DNA of 64,000 nt, taken from the NCBI RefSeq assembly GCF_002929355.1, contig NZ_PJIR01000008.1, positions 1 through 64,000 on the forward strand, in the 5' to 3' direction. The stretch comes from Arthrobacter sp. B0490 (lineage in GTDB: Bacteria > Actinomycetota > Actinomycetes > Actinomycetales > Micrococcaceae). This document shows positions 25,140-33,073 of this stretch, piece by piece. Position 1 is the first letter of the stretch. Each line of letters starts with the position of its first letter. A program made the translations under genes and the position numbers. The notes under the pieces were generated by a model, which worked only from the letters and a program-made list of their open reading frames with translations, did not search any database and was not told the origin of the DNA.

Positions 25140-25203
25140 GATGCGTCCTTACGGTCGGGCCGGCGGCGACGGTCACTGCCGGGCATATTCGTCATCCTAC
25201 TTA

Positions 25204-26691
25204 CTATTCCTGGGCACTCCCGCCTTCGCCCACGAAGGCCTTCAGCGCACTCAGCTGCGTCCGGCGTGCTACCGGGTTGAGGTACATCATGTGGCCGGCC
25301 TCGTGGTAGTGGTGCGTGAACCGGGCACGCGCGGCGTCGTCGAGGTTCATGTGGGCCCACACGTACTCGGCCGCGAAGTGGGGTGTGGCGCCGTCGTGGT
25401 AGCCGTAGTCGACGTGCACGCGGAGGGTCGGGTTGTGGACGAGGAGCCGCTCCAGGACCCCCGAGACGTCCACGGGTGCGCCCTCGAAGGTGCGGTAGCT
25501 CCAGGGCTGCACCCGGGCGGTCAGGATCTCGTAGGGCAGGTCGTTCTCGTAGCCGAGTTCGGCGCGGACGTAGTGGTTCATCGCCGCCGAGTACGGCCCC
25601 GTGATGGCCCTGATGCTCGGGTCGTCGGTGGAGTCCGAGGACTGCAGGTTGTCCGGCCGCGCCGTGAAGCGCCCGTCGATGCGCCCGACGGCGAGCCCCT
25701 CGGACCGCAGGATCTCCGCGGCGAACTCGTGGTACGCCCACCGGAGATCGGTGCGGCGGATGAAGCCCTCGTCGAGCGTCGTGATGGCGTGCAGTCTCGC
25801 GACGACGTCCCCGTACTCCTCCGGGGTCAGCCGCGCGCCCTGCGTGAGGGCGTAGCCGAAATCCCGAGCCGCATACTCCTCCGCCTCGCGGACCACCTCG
25901 GCGAGCTCCCGGTCGCCGTGGCGGCCGTGGTAGTGGGCGATCGCCGCGTAGGTGGGCAGGTGCAGGGCGTAGGGGAGGTCGCTGCCCGGGAAGAAGCGGA
26001 GGGTGGACATGTTGAGCACCGTGGAGATGAGCCCCAGGCCGTTGACCGCCATGCCGTAGGCGTCGAAGAGGCGGCCGGCCACGGCGACGGCGCGGAGGGT
26101 CCCGTACGACTCCCCGACGAGGTACTTCGGGGAGAGCCAGCGGTTGTTGCGGGTGGTCCAGAGGCGGATGACCTCCGCGACGAGGTCCCTGTCCTGCACG
26201 AAGGCGTGGAACTCGTCGGTCTTCTCGCCCTCGACGACGCGGGAGTACCCCGTGCTGACCGGGTCGATCATCACCAGGTCGCTGGACTCGAGCAGGGAGT
26301 CGGGGCTGTCGACGAGCCCGAACGGGGCGGGGGTCATCGCGCCGACGTCCCCCGAGTCGACGAGGCGGGGGCCGAGGAGGCCCAGGTGCAGCCACACCGA
26401 CGCCGAGCCGGGGCCGCCGTTGAAGGCGAAGGTCACCGGTCGTCCCGGCTCGGCGTCCTGCTTGGTGTAGGCGACGATGAAGATCTCGGCCTTGGGCTTG
26501 AAGCCGTCCGCCTTGCCGTCCTTGGTCTCCTCGCGCCGGAGCACGAGGCGCCCGGTCGTCGTCGTGTAGCGGAGGCCGTCGGGGGAGGTGTGGTCCCGGA
26601 CGGTGAAGTCGTCGGTGGCCTCCTTCGCCCCGGCGTCCTGTCCGGCGTCCTTGCCGGGTTCCTTCGGTGTGTCCTTCGTCTCATCAGCCAT
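25204..26691 (-). CDS. S10-family serine carboxypeptidase-like protein, apparently cytoplasmic
   Basis: A 495-aa alpha/beta-hydrolase-fold peptidase. FNGGPGSASVWLHLGLLGP (oxyanion) is near residue 90 and the nucleophile motif VGESYGTLRA is near 192. The C-terminal part has VDYGYHDGATPHFAAEY and HHYHEAGHMMY, holding the likely catalytic Asp and His. S10 enzymes remove C-terminal residues, usually at acid pH outside the cytoplasm, but this one begins with a hydrophilic Lys/Asp/Glu-rich stretch and no signal peptide. The start has a TAGTCT -10 box 6 nt upstream, so the mRNA may be leaderless. Confidence 0.88.
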   Translation of the reverse strand: MADETKDTPKEPGKDAGQDAGAKEATDDFTVRDHTSPDGLRYTTTTGRLVLRREETKDGKADGFKPKAEIFIVAYTKQDAEPGRPVTFAFNGGPGSASVWLHLGLLGPRLVDSGDVGAMTPAPFGLVDSPDSLLESSDLVMIDPVSTGYSRVVEGEKTDEFHAFVQDRDLVAEVIRLWTTRNNRWLSPKYLVGESYGTLRAVAVAGRLFDAYGMAVNGLGLISTVLNMSTLRFFPGSDLPYALHLPTYAAIAHYHGRHGDRELAEVVREAEEYAARDFGYALTQGARLTPEEYGDVVARLHAITTLDEGFIRRTDLRWAYHEFAAEILRSEGLAVGRIDGRFTARPDNLQSSDSTDDPSIRAITGPYSAAMNHYVRAELGYENDLPYEILTARVQPWSYRTFEGAPVDVSGVLERLLVHNPTLRVHVDYGYHDGATPHFAAEYVWAHMNLDDAARARFTHHYHEAGHMMYLNPVARRTQLSALKAFVGEGGSAQE

Positions 26692-26697
26692 GGCACG

Positions 26698-26703
26698 AGA
26701 CTA
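26698..26703 (-). promoter_or_regulatory. Putative -10 box (TAGTCT) of S10 peptidase gene
   Basis: On the minus strand TAGTCT ends 6 nt before the ATG at 26691. Confidence 0.5.
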
Positions 26704-26727
26704 CCGGTCGTTCACCGAGGCAACGGG

Positions 26728-28278
26728 CTACGTGTCGGCGGGTGTCGCCTCGCGCCGGCCGGCCGGCGCCGCGCGGACCGCGCCGGCATCCCCGTCCCAC
26801 ACGCGGTTCTGCTGCGGTTTCGCGAAGAACAGGGCCGCGGCGAAGCCGATGATGACGACGACGGCGGGGAGGTAGAGCGACTGGCCCATCGCCAGGGCGT
26901 ACCCCGCCTTCGCCTCGTCCGGCAGGGCTGCCGAGGGGGTGGCGCCCATCCCGCCGCCACCGAGGTTGGCCATCAGGCGTGACTGCATCACAGCGGCGAT
27001 GGCGGCGCTCCCGAGCACGGCGCCCATCTGCCGGGTGGTGTTGTAGACGCCGGAGCCGGCGCCGGCGAGCGACGGGGCGAGGTTGCGGGTGGCCGTCAGG
27101 GACACCGGCGCCCAGATCCCGGCACTGGAGAGGCCGAGCAGCGAGACCGGCAGCAGCAGGTGCCAGATCGGTACGTCCGGCGTGAGGATCGAGCCCATCC
27201 AGAAGAGGGAGGCCGACATGCCGGCGAATCCGGCGATGGCGATGTACTTCGGGTTGCTGCGCTGCACGTACTTGCCGACGAAGGGGGCGAGGACGCCCGA
27301 GATGACGGCCATGGGGGTCAGCAGGAGCGCGGCCTGCGTGGGCGAGAGCCCGCGGACGGTCTGTGCGTAGAGCATCAGCGGCAGCGTCATGGTGGTGATC
27401 GAGAAGCCCATGGCCGTGATCGAGGTGTTGGCCAGGGAGAAGTTGCGGTCGCGGAAGAGCCGGAGCGGGACGAGGGGCTCCCCGCGGTTGACCTTCTGCC
27501 ACACGACGAAGGCCACGAGCAGCACGATGCCGGTGATGATCAGCGACCATACGGACAGGGGCCCGGCGATGGTGCCCCAGTCGTAGCTCTCGCCCTCCTG
27601 GATGCCGAACACCAGGCAGAAGAGGCCGGCCGCGCTGAGGAACACGCCGAGCATGTCGAAACGGTGCGACGTCGTCGGCAGCGTGGGCACGAGGCGGGCG
27701 GCGAGGATGAAGCCGACGACGCCGACCGGGACGTTGATGAAGAAGATCCATTCCCACCCGGCGGAGTCGACGAGCACACCACCGAGGACCGGGCCGACGA
27801 GGGTCGCGATGCCCGCGACCGATCCCCACAGGCCCATCGCGGCACCGCGGCGCTCGGGCGGGAAGATGCGGGTGATGACGGACATCGTCTGCGGTGTCAT
27901 GAGCGCGGCGCCCAGGCCCTGGATGACGCGGGCGATGATGAGCGCCTCCACGGTGCCTGACAGCCCGCACCAGGCACTCGAGAGGGTGAAGACCACGAGG
28001 CCCGCCAGGTAGACGCGCTTCGGGCCGAAACGGTCGCCGAGCCTGCCCGTCACGAGCAGCGGTACGGCATAGGCCAGCAGGTACGCGCTGGTCACCCAGA
28101 TGACGCTGTCGATCCCGGCGCCGAGGCCCTCCATGATGGCGGGGGTGGCGACCGAGACGATCGTGGAATCGACGAGGATCATGAAGAAGCCGATGACGAG
28201 CGACCACAGGGCGGGCCAGGGCCTCACGCCGTCGTGCTGGGGCAGGGCAGGCGCTGCCCCGGAGGGGTTGCTGGACAT
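26728..28278 (-). CDS. DHA2-family MFS drug/metabolite exporter (14 helices)
   Basis: A 516-aa transporter of the EmrB/QacA type. Signatures are DSTIVSVATPAIMEGLGA in helix 1 (motif D1), GRLGDRFGPKRVYLAG in loop 2-3 (motif A), and GSVAGIATLVGPVLGGVLVD in helix 5 (motif C, antiporter). About 14 hydrophobic segments are present. It would export drugs or metabolites with protons. No TetR/MarR gene is adjacent, so the inducer is unknown. The ATG has a TAGTCT -10 box 6 nt upstream, consistent with a leaderless mRNA. Confidence 0.92.
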   Translation of the reverse strand: MSSNPSGAAPALPQHDGVRPWPALWSLVIGFFMILVDSTIVSVATPAIMEGLGAGIDSVIWVTSAYLLAYAVPLLVTGRLGDRFGPKRVYLAGLVVFTLSSAWCGLSGTVEALIIARVIQGLGAALMTPQTMSVITRIFPPERRGAAMGLWGSVAGIATLVGPVLGGVLVDSAGWEWIFFINVPVGVVGFILAARLVPTLPTTSHRFDMLGVFLSAAGLFCLVFGIQEGESYDWGTIAGPLSVWSLIITGIVLLVAFVVWQKVNRGEPLVPLRLFRDRNFSLANTSITAMGFSITTMTLPLMLYAQTVRGLSPTQAALLLTPMAVISGVLAPFVGKYVQRSNPKYIAIAGFAGMSASLFWMGSILTPDVPIWHLLLPVSLLGLSSAGIWAPVSLTATRNLAPSLAGAGSGVYNTTRQMGAVLGSAAIAAVMQSRLMANLGGGGMGATPSAALPDEAKAGYALAMGQSLYLPAVVVIIGFAAALFFAKPQQNRVWDGDAGAVRAAPAGRREATPADT

Positions 28279-28284
28279 GGGAGA

Positions 28285-28290
28285 AGACTA
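28285..28290 (-). promoter_or_regulatory. Putative -10 box (TAGTCT) of DHA2 exporter gene
   Basis: On the minus strand TAGTCT ends 6 nt before the ATG at 28278. Confidence 0.5.
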
Positions 28291-28337
28291 CGCCCGGCTC
28301 CCGACACTCCCCGGTGCGATGCGCGCGGGACGCCGCT

Positions 28338-28367
28338 TTGGGCTAAGCCGGTCCTCTTCGGTACAGT
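28338..28367 (+). promoter_or_regulatory. tRNA-Ala promoter (TTGGGC - 18 bp - TACAGT)
   Basis: A -35-like TTGGGC (28338-28343) and a -10 TACAGT (28362-28367) are separated by 18 bp and lie 23 bp upstream of the tRNA 5' end, as expected for a housekeeping sigma promoter. Confidence 0.6.
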
Positions 28368-28390
28368 GTTGGTGTTCGGAAGTGGTATCC

Positions 28391-28463
28391 GGGGCTTTAG
28401 CTCAGTTGGTAGAGCGTTTCGTTCGCAATGAAAAGGTCAGGGGTTCGATTCCCCTAAGCTCCA
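28391..28463 (+). tRNA. tRNA-Ala, anticodon CGC
   Basis: A 73-nt cloverleaf folds fully: acceptor GGGGCTT/AAGCTCC including the G3:U70 pair that is the alanine identity element, D-stem GCTC/GAGC, anticodon stem TTTCG/TGAAA with loop TTCGCAA (anticodon CGC at 28424-28426, reading GCG), T-stem AGGGG/CCCCT with loop TTCGATT, discriminator A. CCA is not encoded. It is followed by a hairpin terminator. No integrase or partial duplicate of its 3' end is seen, so no integrated element uses it as attachment site within the window. Confidence 0.97.
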
Positions 28464-28471
28464 CGGTGTGA

Positions 28472-28507
28472 AAAAGCGAGGCCCCCGTTTCCGGGAGCCT
28501 CGCTTTT
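28472..28507. terminator. Rho-independent terminator, usable in both directions
   Basis: AAAAGCGAGGC pairs with GCCTCGCTTTT (with further C/G pairs inside), starting 9 nt after the tRNA. The stem ends in T-runs on both strands, so it can end the tRNA transcript and that of the convergent gene whose stop is at 28533. Confidence 0.85.
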
Positions 28508-28532
28508 CTCGTTCCGGACGCGGTCGGAGGGG

Positions 28533-29033
28533 TCAGGACTGGTACTGGCCGGGCTGGTAGGCGCCGACAGGGCCGTGGGACTGCCGGGGTGCCTGGCCGA
28601 GCGGGTGCCGGGCTGCCTCGCGGCCGAGGTACCGGGCTCCGCCGTAGGAGAGGACGAAGTACATGATGGTGCTGAAGAAGAAGAGCAGGATGGCCGTTCC
28701 GACACCCTTGCCGAAGACCTTCGCGACATTGATGGCGAGGAGGACGACGACGACGATGTTCGCGACGGGGATGAACGCGAGGATGATCAGCCAGGGCGAG
28801 AGGCCCGAGATCCGCAGCAGGACGATGATGTTGTAGAGCGGGACGAAGGCCGCCCACTTGGGCTCGCCTGCCTTCGTGAACATGCCCATCAGGGAGAAGC
28901 CGGCGACGAGGATGCCGAGCACGAGGCCGAGGAGGCTCCCGGTCAGGGCGCCCGCGACAGCCGCGGGGTCGGTGGTGGTGGTCGTGGTCATCGCCGGGAG
29001 CATGCCGGAGGCAAGGGCCGTAATCAGTGTCAT
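28533..29033 (-). CDS. DUF5684 membrane protein
   Basis: A 166-aa protein with four hydrophobic helices. GMFTKAGEPKWAAFVPLYNIIVLLRISG is the diagnostic DUF5684 block, followed by PWLIILAFIPVANIVVVVLLAINVAKVFGKG. The C-terminal 25 residues are Pro/Gln/Tyr-rich and probably cytoplasmic. Function unknown; some relatives are fused to signal-peptidase or zinc-ribbon domains. A TACTGT box lies 7 nt before the ATG, so the mRNA is probably leaderless. Confidence 0.83.
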   Translation of the reverse strand: MTLITALASGMLPAMTTTTTTDPAAVAGALTGSLLGLVLGILVAGFSLMGMFTKAGEPKWAAFVPLYNIIVLLRISGLSPWLIILAFIPVANIVVVVLLAINVAKVFGKGVGTAILLFFFSTIMYFVLSYGGARYLGREAARHPLGQAPRQSHGPVGAYQPGQYQS

Positions 29034-29040
29034 GGATCGA

Positions 29041-29046
29041 ACAGTA
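29041..29046 (-). promoter_or_regulatory. Putative -10 box (TACTGT) of DUF5684 gene
   Basis: On the minus strand TACTGT ends 7 nt before the ATG at 29033. Confidence 0.5.
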
Positions 29047-29102
29047 CCGTCATGTTAATGAATTCGGGACGAACGGCGCGTGGCGGCTCCGCGCCGTGGG
29101 GT

Positions 29103-29363
29103 CTACTCCTCGGGCGCCTTCCGCGCCCACGGCCGTGCCGCGAGGATGCGCGCGAGCGGGCTGAGCCAGGACATGACCACGAGGAGGGTGAACGTGCTGC
29201 TCAGGGAGGAGCCGAGGCTCGTCGCGGGGAACAGCTGATGGACGCCCACGAGGATCGCGGTGACGAGCAGCAGTTTCTTGACGCCCCCGAGGACATGGGA
29301 CGGGACGGGCCGTGGCCAGGGCGTGAAGTCGAGCGTGCCGGTGTCCTGGTCCTCCGCGTTCAT
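29103..29363 (-). CDS. 86-aa two-helix membrane protein, unknown function
   Basis: The start at 29363 has GAGGAGGA upstream. The product has a hydrophilic N-terminus, then VKKLLLVTAILVGVHQLF and FTLLVVMSWLSPLARIL as two likely transmembrane helices, and a basic tail (ARPWARKAPEE). I recognise no family. It is 85 bp upstream of the GH13 stop on the same strand, but with no obvious link. A longer frame extending to 29612 overlaps the GH13 coding region and is rejected. Confidence 0.6.
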   Translation of the reverse strand: MNAEDQDTGTLDFTPWPRPVPSHVLGGVKKLLLVTAILVGVHQLFPATSLGSSLSSTFTLLVVMSWLSPLARILAARPWARKAPEE

Positions 29364-29448
29364 GCCGTCCTCCTCCGCAGTTCGTCCTCCCATTATCCCC
29401 TTGGTGCCGGGACTCCGCCCTGCATCGGGGAGTCCGGCCGGGAGACGG

Positions 29449-30780
29449 TCAGCCCAGGACGGCCCAGCCCCGCGCGGGCAGCCGGACGCGGCCCGCGGCG
29501 GCGTCGACGGAGCCCTCCCCGGCGAGGACCGATCCGATGTCCGCGATCCCCGGGATGCTCGCCGTCCCGGGGATCGCGGAGAGGTTGAGCGCGACGACGA
29601 GGGCATTCGCACCGTCCGTCACGCGGTAGGCGAGCACCTCGTTGGACAGGTGCAGCACCTCCGTGGTCGCTCGGTGCAGCCAGGGGTGGCGCCGCCGGAC
29701 GCCGATGAGCTGCTGGTGTACTTCGTAGGCCGGGCGTCCGACGCCGGAGAGGTCGCCGGGTCCGGCCGGGAAGAGCGGCCGCACGTCGTCGTCGCCCCCC
29801 GCCCGGTCCTCCTTGATGCCTCGGTAGCCCTGCTCGTCCCCGTAGTAGACGGACGGGGTGCCGCCGACGGTGAACAGGGCGACGACGGCGTGTGCCAGGA
29901 GGCCGGGGTCGGCCAGTCGGCTCGCGATCCGCGTGACGTCGTGGTTCCCGACGAAGGTCAGCGGCGCGAACGATCCGAGCAGCGCGTTGTGCCGTTCGAG
30001 CGCGGCCGCGAGTTCGAAGAAGTTCGCGTCGTTGAGCGAGCTCCACACGGCCTTCCACAGTTCGTACTGCGTGGCGGAATCGAGCCCGCCGTGCTGCACC
30101 TCCGTCGCGTAGTCGCCGTGGATGTACTCGCCCACGAAGTAGGCGTCGGGATGCGAGGAGCGCACCCGCGCCGTCACGTCGGCCCAGAACGACGACGGCA
30201 CGGCGTAGGCGGCGTCCAGCCGCCATCCGTCCGCGCCCCGGCCGAGCCAGTACTCCATGACCTTGACGACGAAGTCGGCGACGGCGGGTTCGGCGTGGTG
30301 GAGCGCCACGAGGTGGGAATGGCCCTCGAAGTCGCGGTACGCCGGTTCGGTGCCGGCGCCGGCACCCTCGGGCCAGTCGAGGGAGAACCAGGAGGCCGTC
30401 GCCGCACCCGGGCCGTGCGTTAGCACGTCCTGGAAGGGACCGAACGAGCGCCCGGCATGGTTGAAGACGCCGTCGAGCAGCACGCGCAGTCCGCGCCGGT
30501 GCGCCTCGGCGACGAGCGTGTCGAAATCCCCGAGCGTCCCGAGGCGGGGGTCTATCCGGAAGTAGTCGGTGGTGTCGTAGCCGTGGGTCTCCGACGCGAA
30601 CACGGGCCCGAGGGCCAGCCCCGATGCGCCGAGGTCCACCGCGTAGTCGAGCCACGGCACCAGCCCCAGCAGCCGGTGGGCGGCCGCGGGATCCGGGGTG
30701 GCGGTCTTCTCCGCGCCGGTGAAGCCCAGGGGATACACCTGCCACCAGATGGCGTGCTCCACCCAGCGGGGTTCGTCCAT
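29449..30780 (-). CDS. GH13 alpha-amylase-family enzyme
   Basis: A 443-aa (beta/alpha)8-barrel glycosidase without signal peptide. Conserved regions: DGVFNH (I), GWRLDAAY with nucleophile Asp189 (II), VGEYIHGDY with acid/base Glu218 (III), and VGNHDVTR with Asp281 (IV). A small C-terminal beta-domain follows. Intracellular GH13 enzymes of this size degrade maltodextrins or cyclodextrins, or transfer glucans; the subfamily is not decidable. GH15 and MalQ elsewhere in the window suggest shared alpha-glucan turnover. The ATG at 30780 is preferred over one 17 codons upstream. Confidence 0.9.
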   Translation of the reverse strand: MDEPRWVEHAIWWQVYPLGFTGAEKTATPDPAAAHRLLGLVPWLDYAVDLGASGLALGPVFASETHGYDTTDYFRIDPRLGTLGDFDTLVAEAHRRGLRVLLDGVFNHAGRSFGPFQDVLTHGPGAATASWFSLDWPEGAGAGTEPAYRDFEGHSHLVALHHAEPAVADFVVKVMEYWLGRGADGWRLDAAYAVPSSFWADVTARVRSSHPDAYFVGEYIHGDYATEVQHGGLDSATQYELWKAVWSSLNDANFFELAAALERHNALLGSFAPLTFVGNHDVTRIASRLADPGLLAHAVVALFTVGGTPSVYYGDEQGYRGIKEDRAGGDDDVRPLFPAGPGDLSGVGRPAYEVHQQLIGVRRRHPWLHRATTEVLHLSNEVLAYRVTDGANALVVALNLSAIPGTASIPGIADIGSVLAGEGSVDAAAGRVRLPARGWAVLG

Positions 30781-30852
30781 GGTGCTGCCCTTTTCCTCAG
30801 TGGGCCTTCGCGGCCCGCGTACCCTCCCCACCCGGGAGGGGCGGCGCGGCTC

Positions 30853-31287
30853 CTAGCCTACGTCGACGAGCAGGTGGCCGCCGGAGGCGAGCTGCTGCAC
30901 GTCGGACGGTTCGAGCTGCGCCGCTTCGGCGATGTCGATGATCGCCGCACCGGCGTCCGCGGCCCGCAGGATCGCGGACTCCAGCTCGCCCGCCAGCTGG
31001 TCGAGCTGCCACTGGATGGACTCGAGGTCCGCGGCGGCCGCGGCGACCCTGTGCAGGGCGGGGGAGAGGGGGAGGGCGAGTTCCTCCGGCTCTGCGGGGG
31101 AGAGCTGGAAACCGCAGGAGCAGGCCCAGACGAGTTCGACGTCGGATCCGGCGGGTGGCTGGGACACCATGCCGTAGGACGACCCCCGGTAGGAGGTCTC
31201 GCGCAGGATCATGGGCTCGCCGCAGTGGAGGGGTGCCCCCAGGGCCACGTCCCCGGCGCCGACAGCAGCACCGGTGGTCTGGGTCAT
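30853..31287 (-). CDS. Small Cys-containing protein with C-terminal HTH-like helices, possible regulator
   Basis: A 144-aa protein of no family I recognise. The N-terminal half has an isolated CGE and a CSC cluster (HCGEPM, ELVWACSCGF), which could hold one metal. The C-terminal half is helical and resembles a helix-turn-helix: AILRAADAGAAIIDIAEAAQL followed by EPSDVQQLASGG. A GAAGG-like ribosome site precedes the ATG. A perfect 21-bp palindrome (31327-31347) sits 40 bp upstream, so the protein may be a metal- or redox-responsive autoregulator; this is inference. Confidence 0.65.
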   Translation of the reverse strand: MTQTTGAAVGAGDVALGAPLHCGEPMILRETSYRGSSYGMVSQPPAGSDVELVWACSCGFQLSPAEPEELALPLSPALHRVAAAAADLESIQWQLDQLAGELESAILRAADAGAAIIDIAEAAQLEPSDVQQLASGGHLLVDVG

Positions 31288-31326
31288 GGCTCTCTCACCT
31301 TCCGATCGGGAACGGGTACCTCATGC

Positions 31327-31347
31327 AACTAGTTCGAAGAACTAGTT
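31327..31347. promoter_or_regulatory. Perfect palindrome AACTAGTTC-GAA-GAACTAGTT, likely operator
   Basis: Nine-base arms flank a 3-nt centre in the 119-bp gap upstream of the minus-strand gene starting at 31287. The site is AT-rich in GC-rich surroundings and is not followed by a T-run, so it reads as an operator rather than a terminator. Confidence 0.55.
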
Positions 31348-31406
31348 ATATGCGCAGTGAGCTACCTGTGTCCACCTCCGGAGGGACGTGGCGGAGGCGG
31401 GGCGGA

Positions 31407-32183
31407 TCAGCCCTTCGTGGCAGCGGCGAACGTCCTGTCGACGAGCAGCTGGAGCTCGTCCTGCGTGCCCTCGGGCAGCGTGTCGCGAGCCGTCCGGAGG
31501 GCCGTCACGGCCAGGCCGCCGCGGGTCCCGACGACGGTCATGGTCTCCTGTTCGGCCCCGTCCGACGACGTCTGGGTGGTCACGGTGCCGAACGTGGTCT
31601 CCGCGTCCGTCGCGGCCTCGACCCCCTGCACGGTCTGCTCGATCGCGACCCCCTGCGCGTCGAGGCTGAACGACGCGCAGGGTCCGAGGGCTGCCGAGGC
31701 GGCGTCGGTGCGGGTCCGGGCGTCGGAGGCGTCCGCCGAGGACGACGCCGAGACGATCGTCTGGACGGCGTCGCCGTCGACGCTGGAGACCGCGGTCGAG
31801 TAGCCTGCTCCCTCGGGTGCCGCCAGGCTGTTGGAGACGAAGATCCTGCATTCCTCGGGCGTGATGGTGACGCTCTCGAGGAACTGCCGTGCCTGGGCCA
31901 TGCTGCGGTCGATCTGGTCCGCGGGGATGACCTGCAGGGGCGCACCCCCGGCCTCGGTCAGGGTGCCGAGGATCCCGGCGAGTTCCGCCGAGGAGTAGGT
32001 GCCGTCCGCGGATGCGGGGCCGGAGGCGCCGTCGTCCGATGCCGGTCCGGAGGCGGGCGCCGTCGTCCTGCCGGTGTCGGCGGACTCCGGAGGCTCCGGG
32101 GCGGGCGCCGAGCAGGCGGCCAGGCCGAGCGCGGCGAGCAGGGCGGCGAGGCCGAGTCCGGCAGGGGTCGTGGTGCGTGGCAT
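31407..32183 (-). CDS. Secreted lipoprotein, unknown function
   Basis: A 258-aa protein with a lipoprotein signal peptide (GLAALLAALGLAACSAP, Cys24), a 40-residue Ser/Asp/Pro/Gly-rich linker, then a domain with two spaced cysteines (TPEECRIFV and LGPCASFSL) that may form a disulfide. The pattern recalls PknH-sensor-like or DUF5642-like lipoproteins of actinobacteria, but I cannot assign it firmly. It is probably anchored outside the membrane. The neighbouring CtaG gene lies on the same strand upstream with a 45-bp gap, so co-transcription is possible. Confidence 0.72.
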   Translation of the reverse strand: MPRTTTPAGLGLAALLAALGLAACSAPAPEPPESADTGRTTAPASGPASDDGASGPASADGTYSSAELAGILGTLTEAGGAPLQVIPADQIDRSMAQARQFLESVTITPEECRIFVSNSLAAPEGAGYSTAVSSVDGDAVQTIVSASSSADASDARTRTDAASAALGPCASFSLDAQGVAIEQTVQGVEAATDAETTFGTVTTQTSSDGAEQETMTVVGTRGGLAVTALRTARDTLPEGTQDELQLLVDRTFAAATKG

Positions 32184-32228
32184 GGTGTTCCTTCGATGGG
32201 CGCCGGGCCCGCGCCCGCTCCCGCAAGG

Positions 32229-33071
32229 CTACACAGGGCGGCCCGTCGCCGAGGACGGGGCCGGCCGCCGCAGGCGCCGCCCGCCCTCCCGGTAGACCTG
32301 GGTGCAGAACACCCAGAGCAGCAGCACGTGGACGGCGTCCCCGCCGTAGTACATCAGCTGCGCGGCCTGTTCCGTGTCGGCGGGCCAGGGGCCCCGGTCC
32401 GCGACGGCGTACAGGTGTTTCGCCACCACCGCGTGCACGGCGATCGTCCCTGCGATCACGGCACCCCGCAGCCGGACCCCCGCCCTGTGCGGATTCGGGT
32501 CCACCCCGACGACGGCATAGGCGAAGAGCGTCCCCGCCACGACGAAATGGACGTGCAGCACGGGGCCGGCCACGGGGGAATGGAGCAGGGCGAGGCCCGC
32601 GGGATCCCGGTAGAGGGTGGCCACCGGAACGGTGACGAACAGGGCGGCGACTACCGGATGGGCGGCCAGGCGGAAGGGCGCCGACCGCGCGAGTCCCGTG
32701 TAGCCCCGTCCGACCCGCGCCGGGACGGCGCGCAGGAGGGCGGTCGCGGGAGCGCCGAGGACGAGCAGCAGCGGCACCAGCATCCCGAGGACGAGGTGGA
32801 CCGCCATGTGCGCGGTGAGGCTGCCGGTCGCAGCCTCGGCGACGGGGCCTCCGGTGGCGACGAGCCCCAGTCCGCACCCCGTCAGCCAGGCGGCGGTCCG
32901 CCGGGGAGGCCAGCCGGTCCGCCCGCGCAGGGCGGCCGCGCGCCCCGCGAGCAGGTAGGCGACGGCGAGTCCGAGCCAGACGAGCACGACGGCGGTGTCC
33001 GCGGCGAAGGCGCCGAGGCTCTCCGCCCCGACGCCGCCCGGCCCGCCCGGATGGTGCGGGTCCTCGGACAT
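32229..33071 (-). CDS. ctaG: CtaG-family (caa3-type) cytochrome c oxidase assembly protein
   Basis: A 280-aa membrane protein with about seven helices. Conserved His/Asp-bearing segments include TAHMAVHLVLGMLVPLLL, HVHFVVAGTLFAYAV followed by VDPNPHR, and QLMYYGGDAVHVLLLW. CtaG proteins of this Bacillus-like type support copper delivery to or assembly of cytochrome oxidase. The ATG lies 2 nt after the DUF2243 stop, so the two are an operon and translationally coupled. This gene pair recurs in actinobacteria. No oxidase subunit is in the window. Confidence 0.88.
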   Translation of the reverse strand: MSEDPHHPGGPGGVGAESLGAFAADTAVVLVWLGLAVAYLLAGRAAALRGRTGWPPRRTAAWLTGCGLGLVATGGPVAEAATGSLTAHMAVHLVLGMLVPLLLVLGAPATALLRAVPARVGRGYTGLARSAPFRLAAHPVVAALFVTVPVATLYRDPAGLALLHSPVAGPVLHVHFVVAGTLFAYAVVGVDPNPHRAGVRLRGAVIAGTIAVHAVVAKHLYAVADRGPWPADTEQAAQLMYYGGDAVHVLLLWVFCTQVYREGGRRLRRPAPSSATGRPV

Positions 33072-33073
33072 GG

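Noticed and set aside
28391..28463. tRNA-Ala as attachment site of an integrated element
   Set aside because: No integrase gene, no direct repeat of the tRNA 3' end and no change in gene style on either side were seen.
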